From Planctomycetota bacterium (GTDB taxonomy: Bacteria; Planctomycetota; Brocadiia; Brocadiales; Brocadiaceae), in the NCBI GenBank assembly GCA_016873165.1, contig VGXV01000006.1, positions 1-64,000 of the forward strand: a stretch of DNA of 64,000 nt, in the 5' to 3' direction. Every line of letters begins with the position of its first letter. Positions within the stretch are counted from its first letter, which is position 1. Made by a program: the position numbers and the translations under genes. Below the pieces are notes generated by a model. The model had not been told where the DNA came from. It did no database searches and saw nothing but the letters and a program-made list of their open reading frames with translations. Shown piece by piece: positions 9,349-17,928 of this stretch.

Positions 9349-10221
9349 TCAGAGAATTACTTTATTGAGTGGATATTCAATAATTCCTTCTGCCCCTGCC
9401 CTAATTAACGCCGGTATAATGTTTCGTGCAATACTCTCGTCTATCATTGTTTCAACTGCATAGCCGGCGCCTTCACTCAAGGTAGAAATAGTAGGTTTTC
9501 TTAATGCAGGCAATTGTTTTAGCACTTTTTCCAGAGACTCACCGGGAACATTCATCTTCAATCCGACTTTTTCACGGGCTATAATTGCCCCTTCAAAAAG
9601 CATAGCGAGGTTTTCCATTTTTGTACGCTTCCAATCATCCTTCCAAGATTGGTGATTCGCGATAAGCTGTGTTACCGATTCCATAATTGTATCCACCACA
9701 CGGAGGTTGTTCGCTTTGAGACTGCTACCTGTTTCGGTAAGTTCAACAATTGCATCAACCAAGGCAGGAGCCTTTGCTTCTGTCGCACCATGGGAGAATT
9801 CAATATCTGCAACTACTCCTCTTTCCGCGAGATACTGCCGCGTCACATTCACCAACTCTGTTGCAATTCTCTTGTTATTTAAATCCTGGACAGACTTTAT
9901 TTCCGAATTTTCCGGAACTGCCAATACCCATCTGACTTTTGTAAGTTGTTGTTTCGCATATACGAGATTCACCACAATTTTCACATCAGACCCGGCTTCC
10001 TTTACCCAGTCCGCACCTGTTAAACCCGCATCAATAATACCCTTTTCCACATATCTTGACATATCCTGTGGCCGAATTAATCTTATAGATATTTCATCAT
10101 CATCAATTGTAGGATAATAGGACCGCGAACTTACGCGAACCGTATAACCTGCTTTCTTCATCATGTCAATAGTAGATTCCTGCAAACTACCTTTCGGTAA
10201 ACCAAAATTTAATTTTTTCAT
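9349..10221 (-). CDS. hisG: ATP phosphoribosyltransferase, long form (HisG)
   Basis: Catalyses the first step of histidine synthesis: ATP + PRPP to phosphoribosyl-ATP. 290 residues is the long, HisZ-independent form; the GLTGADWVKEAG motif is near residues 65-80, the PRPP-binding region lies around 150-175, and a C-terminal ACT-like domain (about 215-290) should bind histidine for feedback inhibition. The ATG overlaps the rbfA stop by four bases (ATGA), so the two are translationally coupled. No other his genes are in the window. Placement behind rbfA is unusual. Confidence 0.95.
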   Translation of the reverse strand: MKKLNFGLPKGSLQESTIDMMKKAGYTVRVSSRSYYPTIDDDEISIRLIRPQDMSRYVEKGIIDAGLTGADWVKEAGSDVKIVVNLVYAKQQLTKVRWVLAVPENSEIKSVQDLNNKRIATELVNVTRQYLAERGVVADIEFSHGATEAKAPALVDAIVELTETGSSLKANNLRVVDTIMESVTQLIANHQSWKDDWKRTKMENLAMLFEGAIIAREKVGLKMNVPGESLEKVLKQLPALRKPTISTLSEGAGYAVETMIDESIARNIIPALIRAGAEGIIEYPLNKVIL

Positions 10222-10595
10222 TCTTCTGATCCATTCTTTTCAGTTACAGTACTTCCCTGAACTGCTTCATCAATAATTTTTAAGATACGATTGCACTTTT
10301 CAGATGACTCATCCAAACAAAATTTCAATTGGGGGGTATATTTTACACGCAAACAAGCTCCCAATTCTGCCTGAATAAATCCCTTTGCATGCCCCAATCC
10401 CCACAGAGTGTGTTTCTGTGCCGCTTCATCACCGAGCACAGAAACATAGACTTTTACATTCTTTAAATCCGGCGATATCTCTACCTTGGTAACCGTTATA
10501 AAACTCAGCCGCGGGTCCTTTACTTTATAAAGGATGATTTTACTTACTTCTTGTTTAATAAATTCAGACAATCTTTCAACTCTTCTCGTAGACAT
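10218..10595 (-). CDS. rbfA: Ribosome-binding factor A
   Basis: 125 residues starting MSTRRVERLSEFIKQEVSKI, with the KH-type fold and the motif VKVYVSVLG typical of RbfA. It binds the pre-30S subunit near the 5' end of 16S rRNA and helps late maturation. It follows nusA, infB and the DUF503 gene, the conserved order in many bacteria, and overlaps hisG by four bases. Confidence 0.94.
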   Translation of the reverse strand: MSTRRVERLSEFIKQEVSKIILYKVKDPRLSFITVTKVEISPDLKNVKVYVSVLGDEAAQKHTLWGLGHAKGFIQAELGACLRVKYTPQLKFCLDESSEKCNRILKIIDEAVQGSTVTEKNGSEE

Positions 10596-10647
10596 AAACT
10601 GCTATCAATTCATTTTTTCCAAAGACAATTCCCGAATAAACACTTCA

Positions 10648-10971
10648 TTACGATTCGGAATATATAAATTCCAGATTGTATCCAACAAGCTCAAAGGAGG
10701 TTGCACATCTAAACATATTGACTAAATTGGAAAGAGTGCTGTTTACATACTGCTTGTCGTTTCCCACCATGGCAATTCCCAGACTAGAATACTGACAATG
10801 GTCCAATACTCCTGTTTCCGATATGGAGACATTAAAATTATTTTTTACACGATCCTTTAAACTTTTGATGACACGCCGTTTTTCTTTTAATGTTCGTGCA
10901 TTTCGGATAACCAATCGCACAGATAGCAAACCTACCATCGTGTCATCAGACTTGCAAAATTCCAGATTCAT
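10648..10971 (-). CDS. ylxP: DUF503/YlxP-like protein
   Basis: 107 residues matching the small YlxP/DUF503 family: VGLLSVRLVIRNARTLKEKR, then a short mixed alpha/beta fold. Family proteins usually lie between infB and rbfA, as here, and Bacillus relatives have been tied to ribosome biogenesis; the biochemical role is not established. Most relatives begin at the second methionine, so the true start may be 10938 (residue 12) and not 10971; neither has a clear Shine-Dalgarno sequence. Confidence 0.85.
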   Translation of the reverse strand: MNLEFCKSDDTMVGLLSVRLVIRNARTLKEKRRVIKSLKDRVKNNFNVSISETGVLDHCQYSSLGIAMVGNDKQYVNSTLSNLVNMFRCATSFELVGYNLEFIYSES

Positions 10972-11271
10972 AGTTCTGCATGCGGAAAACAGATGCTATC
11001 GAAAACAACAACTATTTTAACATATCAACAAGATATTCTATTTCTGAAATCAACACCGCTCCTGCCTATCTTGGGTATTTATGGTTTTCTTTAAATTCAA
11101 CAACAAGGATTTGATTTTGTGCTTATTTACATCTTTGCAAAAACACAAAAATAAAGGACACATACTGGAATTAACTGTGTATATTCAAGGTATGAGTATC
11201 TTTAATATTACAATCTGTGTTGCCTTCACAAATTCACTAAACTTATACACTACCACGCAAAATATTCTTTA
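10972..11271. other. 300-bp gap between infB and ylxP
   Basis: AT-rich. I see no gene, RNA or terminator I can support. A 64-codon plus-strand open frame (11081-11275) is antisense to the operon and shows no family resemblance. Confidence 0.5.
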
Positions 11272-13503
11272 CTAAACAGAAAGTGTTCTGGCGATCTTTT
11301 GTATTTCATATGCTTCAACGATATCACCAGCTTTAATATCGTTAAAATCGGCAATTTTTAAACCGCACTCAAATCCTGCCTTTACCTCTTTTACATCATC
11401 CTTCACAACTTTCAATGATTCCAACCTTCCGTCATATATGATAATACTGTCCCGAATCAGACGGACAAAGGAATTTCTCGTGATTTTACCGGATTTCACG
11501 TAGCATCCTGCAACATTACCGTATTTCGAGATATTATATACCTGCCTGATTTCCACATGACCCAATACAACTTCCTTTTTTTCAGGCTCCAGCATCCCCT
11601 CCATTGCAGCCTTTATTTCGTTTGTTGCATCATAAATAATCTTATAAAGCCTGATTTCCACACCTTTTTCTTCTGCCAGCAAACGTGCCTTGTCTTCCGC
11701 TGTTACATAAAAACCAATAATTAACGCATCCGATGCATCTGCAAGAAGCACGTCAGACTCTGTAATGCCGCCAACACCGCTGTGTAAAATTTTCACTTTG
11801 ATTTCAGTCGTAGAAAGCGCATCTAACGCCTTCTTCAGCACTTCAACAGAGCCTTTATAATCAGCTTTTAAGATGATTTTAATTTCTTTAACATTTCCCT
11901 CTGCAATCATGGAATAAAGATTATCGAGGGTAACATGTTGATGTTTTGCAAGGGAAGTTTCCCTGTCTTTACTTCTTCTCTCCAAAGCAATTTCTCTTGC
12001 TTTTTGTATATCACTCACCACATAAAACTTATCTCCCGCCTCAGGGATATCGGAGAAATCAGAAATTGAAACCGGTGTGGCAGGTCCCGCTTCTTTCATT
12101 TCTTTCCCTTTATCATCTATTAACAGCCTAGCTCTGCCAAATGTTTTTCCACAAAGAACAATATCTCCCTGCCGCAAAGTTCCATCTTGAATAATTACAT
12201 TTGCAACAACACCTCTCCCTTCGCTAAGATGAGCCTCAAGAACCACTCCCCTGGCATAATTCATGGGAATAGCTTTTAGTTCAAGTATTTCTGATTCTAG
12301 TAAAAGCACCTCAAATAAAGAATCAATCCCTGTTCCTGTTACTGCCGAAGTTTCCACGAACGGGGTTTTCCCACCCCATTCTTCAGGTATTAAATCTAAA
12401 TTAGCAAGCTGCTGTTTAACACGTAAAGAATTAGCGCCTACCTTATCAATCTTATTAATTGCAACAATTATTGGAACGTTAGCTGCCTTAGCGTGATTAA
12501 TTGCCTCTTCTGTTTGAGGCATCACTCCATCGTCTGCTGCAACCACAAGGACTACCACATCAGTAACATTCGCACCTCTTGCCCTCATTGCTGTGAAAGC
12601 TTCATGTCCGGGGGTATCAAGAAACACAACGTGTTTGCCATTCGTTTCCACTTTGTGCGCTCCTATATGTTGTGTAATGCCCCCAACCTCTCCTTCCGCA
12701 ACCTTTGTTTTACGAATACGATCAAGTAACGATGTTTTCCCGTGGTCAACATGTCCCAAAAAGGTTACTATTGGCGCACGAGGCACTTTATCTTCCTCTC
12801 GTGTAGATATTTGTTCCGCAGTGAAATCGTATTCTTCTCTAGCCTCTTTTTTGTTAATTTCTATTTCTACATTATATTCTATACCTAATAACTGAACTAT
12901 TTCTTCACTTAAGATTTGATTTATTGTCGCGCGAACATTATGCTCAAGCAATAATTTGGTTATAATTTCATTTGCGCGAATTCCTAATTTAGAAGACAAA
13001 TCCTTTACCGTAATTGGCGGCTCCATAATAATGTGCGTTTCCCGCTCTTTCACTATCGGCTTTTTAACTTCTATATATTTTTCCGATAATTCTCTGTTTT
13101 TTTGCTGTGAAGAACTATCCGTTTGCTTCTTCTTCCAAAATGCTTTTGCTGGAGCTACTTTTGCCGGTTGTTTTTGCCGTTGTGCCGCACTCTTATGAAA
13201 TCTAACAATTTTACTTGGTTGCACACTTTTTTCTGTCCTATCTTCCTGCAATATGTCCTTATCTTCCAGTTTTTCTTCTTTTGCACTAGTCTTGATAGCC
13301 TCTTTCACTTTAGGTTCCTTTGTTGTAACAGAATCGTCCGGAGTTCGCTTGAACAATTTCTTTAACATTTCAACTTGTTCGGGATCAAGGGTATTTGCAT
13401 GGTGGTTAATATGTGTCAACCCTTTCTCTTGGCATGTGCTAATTAGATTATTACTCTTGATGCCCAATTCTTTTGCAAGCGAACTAATTCTTATTTTTCC
13501 CAT
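11272..13503 (-). CDS. infB: Translation initiation factor IF-2
   Basis: 743 residues. The N-terminal IF2 module ([15 protein letters not shown]) is followed by a charged linker (about 55-150), a second IF2_N module (160-215), and the GTPase with G1 GHVDHGKT (250-257) and the DTPGHEAF switch segment, then domains II-IV. It delivers initiator fMet-tRNA to the 30S subunit and promotes subunit joining. AGGA lies about eight bases before the ATG. It follows nusA by 49 bp, as in most bacteria. Confidence 0.97.
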   Translation of the reverse strand: MGKIRISSLAKELGIKSNNLISTCQEKGLTHINHHANTLDPEQVEMLKKLFKRTPDDSVTTKEPKVKEAIKTSAKEEKLEDKDILQEDRTEKSVQPSKIVRFHKSAAQRQKQPAKVAPAKAFWKKKQTDSSSQQKNRELSEKYIEVKKPIVKERETHIIMEPPITVKDLSSKLGIRANEIITKLLLEHNVRATINQILSEEIVQLLGIEYNVEIEINKKEAREEYDFTAEQISTREEDKVPRAPIVTFLGHVDHGKTSLLDRIRKTKVAEGEVGGITQHIGAHKVETNGKHVVFLDTPGHEAFTAMRARGANVTDVVVLVVAADDGVMPQTEEAINHAKAANVPIIVAINKIDKVGANSLRVKQQLANLDLIPEEWGGKTPFVETSAVTGTGIDSLFEVLLLESEILELKAIPMNYARGVVLEAHLSEGRGVVANVIIQDGTLRQGDIVLCGKTFGRARLLIDDKGKEMKEAGPATPVSISDFSDIPEAGDKFYVVSDIQKAREIALERRSKDRETSLAKHQHVTLDNLYSMIAEGNVKEIKIILKADYKGSVEVLKKALDALSTTEIKVKILHSGVGGITESDVLLADASDALIIGFYVTAEDKARLLAEEKGVEIRLYKIIYDATNEIKAAMEGMLEPEKKEVVLGHVEIRQVYNISKYGNVAGCYVKSGKITRNSFVRLIRDSIIIYDGRLESLKVVKDDVKEVKAGFECGLKIADFNDIKAGDIVEAYEIQKIARTLSV

Positions 13504-13552
13504 TTAAATTCCTAAAAACAATTGATATTAAAGAAATAAATTTTCTTCCTCA

Positions 13553-14632
13553 TTAACTAGTCGATTCGACATTATCGCTGCATTCAGAATTTGCCGGATC
13601 AGCACTTTTCTCCATTAACTCATCGGCAGAAACGTTATTCGTCTCGGCAACTTCAATAAGCGCAACATCACCGGTTTTCTGTCTTTCTTCAAGTTCTGCA
13701 TCTGTAATAATATCAATATTCCACTCGGTCAGCCGCGAAGCAAGGCGTACATTCTGCCCCCTTTTCCCTATCGCCAAAGAAAGCTGATCATTCGGAACAA
13801 CTACTGTCGCCGTCCGGTTTTCAGGGGATAAAATTATTCCCGAAACTTCCGCAGGTTTTAAAGCATTAGGCAATAACAATTCCGGCTCTTCGTTCCATCT
13901 GATAATATCTATTTTTTCACCATTTAATTCGTCAACTATATTCTTTATCCTGGCGCCGCGCATCCCAACACATGCCCCTACGCAATCAACATTTTCATCA
14001 CTCGAAGCAACAGCAATCTTTGTCCTCTGACCGGATTCTCTTGCCAGCGCTTTAATTTCAATAGTATTTTCTGCAATTTCCGGAACTTCCAATTCAAAAA
14101 GTTTTCGGACAAAATCAGGATGAGTTCTCGATAATATTATTTTTACCCGAGTTCCTACTTTTTTTACATCAAGCACAATCGCCCGGACCCGTTCTCCTAT
14201 GTTATAGTGTTCATTGGCAGTTTGTTCAGACTTTTGCAAAATACCTTCCGTTTTCCCTAGGTTTACAATCATTGTCGTCCCTTCATACCTTTGGACTTTA
14301 CCGCTAACAATTACCCCTTTCCTATGAGAAAAATCTTCAAATATTACATCTCTCTCTGCTTCCCGAATCTTTTGAATAATAACCTGCTTGGCGGTTTGGG
14401 CTGTAATTCTCCCCAATTCCGAAGGGTCTATTCTGCGGTCTCCTTCCATTGCCACAATTTCACCTGTGGTTCTATCTATTTGGATAGAAACTGTTTCCTG
14501 GGATCTGAAATGTTTTCTCGCAGCCGTGGTTAAAGCCGCTTCGATGCCTTGAAACACCACTTCCTTGGCAATTTCCTTGTCTCTATGCAAACTATCTACT
14601 AAGCGGAGTAAACTTTCTTTATCCATATACAT
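13553..14632 (-). CDS. nusA: Transcription termination/antitermination factor NusA
   Basis: 359 residues: N-terminal RNA-polymerase-binding domain (1-125), S1 domain (about 130-200), and two KH domains (GACVGMRGARIKNI near 220 and QLSLAIGKRGQNVRLA near 285). It lacks the acidic repeats of the E. coli protein, as do Bacillus-type NusA proteins. It modulates pausing, intrinsic termination and antitermination. Start may be M1 or M3. No rimP gene precedes it, although that is the common arrangement; instead there is a leader with its own terminator. Confidence 0.95.
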   Translation of the reverse strand: MYMDKESLLRLVDSLHRDKEIAKEVVFQGIEAALTTAARKHFRSQETVSIQIDRTTGEIVAMEGDRRIDPSELGRITAQTAKQVIIQKIREAERDVIFEDFSHRKGVIVSGKVQRYEGTTMIVNLGKTEGILQKSEQTANEHYNIGERVRAIVLDVKKVGTRVKIILSRTHPDFVRKLFELEVPEIAENTIEIKALARESGQRTKIAVASSDENVDCVGACVGMRGARIKNIVDELNGEKIDIIRWNEEPELLLPNALKPAEVSGIILSPENRTATVVVPNDQLSLAIGKRGQNVRLASRLTEWNIDIITDAELEERQKTGDVALIEVAETNNVSADELMEKSADPANSECSDNVESTS

Positions 14633-14705
14633 TTTTATCTAAATGAAATAACGAAAAATAACCAATAGTTCAAAAATTATTGACTATAAATTTCTCAATC
14701 TTCTT

Positions 14706-14729
14706 ATATAATCATATATGTGATTATAT
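14706..14729. repeat. 9-bp inverted repeat between leader terminator and nusA
   Basis: Arms ATATAATCA (14706-14714) and TGATTATAT (14721-14729) around six bases. It lies 74 bp before the nusA start. It could be an operator, an RNA hairpin, or part of a second promoter, since each arm contains a TATAAT-like hexamer. Confidence 0.5.
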
Positions 14730-14737
14730 TGCCATTT

Positions 14738-14765
14738 AAAAAAAAAAGTGGGGTATACCCACTTT
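14738..14765 (-). terminator. Intrinsic terminator in the nusA leader
   Basis: On the minus strand an 8-bp stem AAAGTGGG/CCCACTTT (14758-14765 and 14745-14752, loop of five) runs directly into a run of about ten T. No minus-strand gene lies upstream within the divergent gap, so it must end a short RNA started at the promoter at 14873-14900. Confidence 0.75.
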
Positions 14766-14866
14766 AATCTGAAGTTGCTCTGTTATTTACTGCTTTTCAC
14801 AATCCTGAAACAATTCCATCAGGGCAACCTTATGAAAGCTTACATTATATTGTAACAGCCACCAAC
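14741..14866 (-). ncRNA. Candidate structured leader / small RNA upstream of nusA
   Basis: A consensus-like promoter and an intrinsic terminator on the minus strand bracket about 125 nt. Inside, 14820-14831 can pair with 14772-14782 (11 pairs interrupted by one bulge and one mismatch), enclosing about 37 nt, followed by the terminator hairpin. I do not recognise a known riboswitch or RNA family. It is either an attenuator controlling nusA-infB, perhaps through NusA itself, or an independent small RNA. Confidence 0.55.
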
Positions 14867-14872
14867 AATAAA

Positions 14873-14900
14873 ATTTTAACAAAAAGTGTTATATTGTCAA
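14873..14900 (-). promoter_or_regulatory. Promoter of the nusA leader
   Basis: On the minus strand: TTGACA (14895-14900), 16-bp spacer, TAAAAT (14873-14878). Initiation is expected near 14866. Confidence 0.6.
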
Positions 14901-14972
14901 GTTGTTTTTATATCTATGTTTTTAATTGCAAACATTATCTAATCGCTTATTTAAAATGCACTTAAAAACTTT

Positions 14973-15001
14973 TTGCTATTCAATATTTCATTTGATATTA
15001 T
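14973..15001 (+). promoter_or_regulatory. Promoter candidate for the trpG/pabA gene
   Basis: TTGCTA (14973-14978), 17 bp, TATTAT (14996-15001); initiation near 15008 would leave a very short leader containing AAGGA (15008-15012). Confidence 0.4.
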
Positions 15002-15024
15002 CGGTTTAAGGAAAAACAAAAACT

Positions 15025-15591
15025 ATGGTTATCATTATTGACAATTACGACTCTTTCACCTATAACCTTGTGCAGCAAATAGGCGCATTTGGTGAAAAAA
15101 TGGAAGTTTTTAGAAATGATAAAATCAGTCTCGATAAAATTGAAAAGGAAAATCCGACTCATATTATTATTTCACCCGGGCCATGCACCCCGGCAGAAGC
15201 AGGCATATCAAACGACATCATACGATATTTCTCCGGGAAAATACCCATTCTGGGGGTTTGTTTGGGACACCAGTGTATTGCATATACATACGGAGCGGAA
15301 ATTGTCCGTGCACGAAGGCTTATGCATGGAAAGACTTCCATGATCAGCCATGATGGTAAAACTATCTATAAAGGCCTTTCCAATCCGTTTGTGGCAACAC
15401 GTTATCATTCACTCATTATAAAAGAAGATACCTTGCCAGATTGTTTTGAAATTACCGCAAGAGCTGACAATGATGAAATTATGGGAATCAGACACAAAAT
15501 TCATTTGTTGGAGGGCGTACAGTTCCATCCGGAATCTTTCCTTACAGAAGAAGGACCAAAGCTCCTCAAGAATTTTTTAATGCTCTCATAA
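15025..15591 (+). CDS. trpG: Anthranilate/aminodeoxychorismate synthase glutaminase subunit (TrpG/PabA)
   Basis: A class I glutamine amidotransferase of 188 residues that supplies ammonia to TrpE (tryptophan) or PabB (folate). The triad is complete: C79 in GVCLGHQ, H168 and E170 in QFHPES. DNYDSFTYNLVQ at the start is characteristic of this subfamily. No trpE or pabB partner lies nearby, so the subunit probably serves a distant synthase, perhaps both pathways; TrpG and PabA cannot be told apart here. It is followed after 37 bp by pyrF and may share its transcript. Confidence 0.92.
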   Translation: MVIIIDNYDSFTYNLVQQIGAFGEKMEVFRNDKISLDKIEKENPTHIIISPGPCTPAEAGISNDIIRYFSGKIPILGVCLGHQCIAYTYGAEIVRARRLMHGKTSMISHDGKTIYKGLSNPFVATRYHSLIIKEDTLPDCFEITARADNDEIMGIRHKIHLLEGVQFHPESFLTEEGPKLLKNFLMLS

Positions 15592-15628
15592 CCGGCTCTC
15601 CTCACCGCCATTATTAAGGATATTTAAT

Positions 15629-16597
15629 GTGACAACAACAGTAAATCGTAAGGCAAATTTTTCAGATAAATTAATCAATATTATACAAAAAAAAAATAGC
15701 TGTGTGGTTGTCGGATTAGACCCTTACTTTGATCTTATCCCCGATACTATTAAGCAAAATTTTCTAAAACTGCACGACAATGTCTTTAAATATGCCGCAA
15801 ACGTAATCCTTGAGTTTAACAAAGAAATTATTGACAGTTTAGAACATCTGATTGGTATCGTGAAACTCCAAATTGCTTTTTATGAACTTTATGGATGGCA
15901 AGGCATTTGGGCATACACAGAAACGATTCATTACGCAAAACAAAAAGGGCTTATTGTGATTGGTGATGTCAAAAGAGGAGACGTCCCCAGTACAGCAACT
16001 GCATATGCAAATGCTCATATCGGAAAGGTGTTGATAAACAACTACTCCGCAACCGCATTTCAATCTGACGCAATCACCGTTAACCCTCTATTGGGAACGG
16101 ACAGCATGCTCCCTTTTATAAAAAATGCGGAAACATACGACAAAGGCATATTTATCCTGACAAAAACATCTAACCCTTCCTCCGTTGAATTTCAGGATAT
16201 ATTGTGCGGTTCGAAAAAATTACACCGGATCATTGCAGAGAAAATTCACGAATGGGGAAGTCAGTTAATTGGAACCCACGGTTATAGCTCAATAGGCGCG
16301 GTTGTGGGCGCCACATACCCTGAAGATATTTCAGCATTGCGGAAAATAATGCCCAATGCATATTTGCTTATTCCAGGCTACGGAACACAAGGCGCAACGG
16401 CAGAAGATTTAAAAAATTGTTTCAATCCGGACGGTTACGGAGCCATTATCAATGCATCCCGATCTGTTCTCTATGCATATACCAACCAAAGCTGGAAAGA
16501 CAAATATGGCACACATACGTGGAAAGAAGCGGCACAAAATGCCGTAATAAAGATGAATGAGGATTTAAATAAGTTTATGTCAGCAGGAAATCTATAA
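15629..16597 (+). CDS. pyrF: Orotidine 5'-phosphate decarboxylase, type 2
   Basis: Converts OMP to UMP, the last step of de novo pyrimidine synthesis. 322 residues with VVGLDPYFDLIP near 28 and the catalytic cluster VIGDVKRGDVPSTA near residues 110-123 (Lys and Asp of the DxKxxD-type site). Its size and motif spacing fit the long type 2 (Mycobacterium/Myxococcus-like) form. The start is GTG, supported by AAGGA at 15616-15620. Confidence 0.93.
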   Translation: MTTTVNRKANFSDKLINIIQKKNSCVVVGLDPYFDLIPDTIKQNFLKLHDNVFKYAANVILEFNKEIIDSLEHLIGIVKLQIAFYELYGWQGIWAYTETIHYAKQKGLIVIGDVKRGDVPSTATAYANAHIGKVLINNYSATAFQSDAITVNPLLGTDSMLPFIKNAETYDKGIFILTKTSNPSSVEFQDILCGSKKLHRIIAEKIHEWGSQLIGTHGYSSIGAVVGATYPEDISALRKIMPNAYLLIPGYGTQGATAEDLKNCFNPDGYGAIINASRSVLYAYTNQSWKDKYGTHTWKEAAQNAVIKMNEDLNKFMSAGNL

Positions 16598-16724
16598 TCT
16601 TCTTACAACACACCATTGCATATAAAATCAAAAAAAAATGAAAACCATGGAACAAAATTTTGATATTGTGAGTTTTACGTAGTTTTAAGATCACTTTTGC
16701 TATCGCTTGTTAGAGGAGAAAATA

Positions 16725-17285
16725 ATGTCAATAAAAGCCGGCACATATTCTTTTAATAAAAATTCAGGGAAAATACAGGTTTATACTTTTAAGGAAGGGA
16801 TGCTAAGCGCCGTTGCGCATGATTTATTGCTGGACGTGACTCAATTTAACGCTACTTTGAGTATTCCTGCAGATGATCTTACCACAGCAACAATACATGC
16901 AGAAATACTATCAAACTCATTAAAAGTGGTTTGCGCGATGAAAGATGGACAGCAGCAACATGATACGTTAAAAGAAAAAGATAAACCGGAAATCGAAGAA
17001 GCTACAAATAATGATGTGATCCAGTCTAAAAAATACCCCACGATAAATTTTCAATCGACCGGCATCCGCAAAAATAACAACATCTATCATATTTTGGGAA
17101 AATTAACTTTACATGGTGTCACAAATACTATCGAATTTGATTGTGAAATAACCGATGAAAACACGCTGAAGGGGTCTGTTGATTTGCTGCAAAAAGATTA
17201 CGGTATAAAACCATACAAAGCGTTGCTTGGCACCTTAAAAGTAAAAAATAATATTACAATTGCCTTTTCATTTCCTTTGAAATAA
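16725..17285 (+). CDS. YceI-like family protein
   Basis: 186 residues from the ATG at 16725, preferred over an upstream TTG (16707) because AGAGGAG sits just before it. It shows the YceI lipocalin-like pattern: a beta-rich barrel with the ending KLTLHGVTNTIEFDCE and a final strand. Family members bind polyisoprenoids or other amphiphiles. No signal peptide is visible, so it looks cytoplasmic, unlike E. coli YceI. It stands between pyrF and the Rieske gene, 125 bp from the latter; a lipid or quinone link is only speculation. Confidence 0.85.
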   Translation: MSIKAGTYSFNKNSGKIQVYTFKEGMLSAVAHDLLLDVTQFNATLSIPADDLTTATIHAEILSNSLKVVCAMKDGQQQHDTLKEKDKPEIEEATNNDVIQSKKYPTINFQSTGIRKNNNIYHILGKLTLHGVTNTIEFDCEITDENTLKGSVDLLQKDYGIKPYKALLGTLKVKNNITIAFSFPLK

Positions 17286-17336
17286 CCTTCAAGAGAAAAA
17301 GTTACCCGCGAAAAAATGATTTTTCGTTTAAAAAAT

Positions 17337-17366
17337 TTGACTTTCATTTGTGATAGTAAATAAATA
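17337..17366 (+). promoter_or_regulatory. Promoter candidate for the Rieske/cytochrome b operon
   Basis: TTGACT (17337-17342) and TAAATA (17361-17366) separated by 18 bp (17 bp if the hexamer is read as ATAAAT), about 45 bp before the GTG start at 17411. Confidence 0.45.
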
Positions 17367-17410
17367 GAATGAATGTTTTTATTTCAGGATAATACAGAGG
17401 GGTATAAAGA

Positions 17411-17899
17411 GTGGAAAAAAGCAGAAGAAGTTTTTTAAAGATTATTTCGCATATTCTGGGTGGAACGCTTGCCGCAGGCATATTGGCTCCGATAATAGGC
17501 TTGATAATCCATCCCTGGCTAAAAGAAACAATCTATGGCACAGAAGATTTCATTGGTATTGGCAACTTGGATGACTTTCCCGTTGGCATCCCCAAAAAAA
17601 TGACGGTAACATCTTCGAAAATGGATGCATGGAACATCTTTGAAGGACTGGTAATGGGTTCTGTATGGGTTATCAGGCAAAAAGATAATTCATTAAAAGT
17701 ATTTTCAACAAATTGCCCCCATCTTGGCTGTGGCATAGACTGGGGAAATGACGTTAATAAATTTTTGTGTCCGTGTCATGAAGGAGTCTTCGATGTAAAT
17801 GGAAAAGTAATATCAGGACCTGCACCTCGTGATATGTACAGCTATCAGACAAAAGTTGAAAACAATACCGTCTTTGTTAATTATAAAAATATAACCTGA
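17411..17899 (+). CDS. Rieske [2Fe-2S] iron-sulfur protein
   Basis: 162 residues: an N-terminal membrane anchor (about 11-33) preceded by a twin-arginine-like SRRSFLK, then the Rieske fold with CPHLGC (C102, H104, C107) and CPCHEG (C120, C122, H123). C102/H104/C120/H123 are cluster ligands and C107/C122 the expected disulfide. It transfers electrons from quinol to the c-type haems of the partner encoded 29 bp downstream. In an anammox cell the complex would sit in the anammoxosome membrane (inference). GTG start. Confidence 0.95.
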   Translation: MEKSRRSFLKIISHILGGTLAAGILAPIIGLIIHPWLKETIYGTEDFIGIGNLDDFPVGIPKKMTVTSSKMDAWNIFEGLVMGSVWVIRQKDNSLKVFSTNCPHLGCGIDWGNDVNKFLCPCHEGVFDVNGKVISGPAPRDMYSYQTKVENNTVFVNYKNIT

Positions 17900-17928
17900 A
17901 ATATTTTGAGAAAAGGCAACGTTACACT

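Noticed and set aside
12593-12895. 100-codon plus-strand frame opposite infB
   Set aside because: It mirrors the conserved GTPase domain of IF-2 in antisense.
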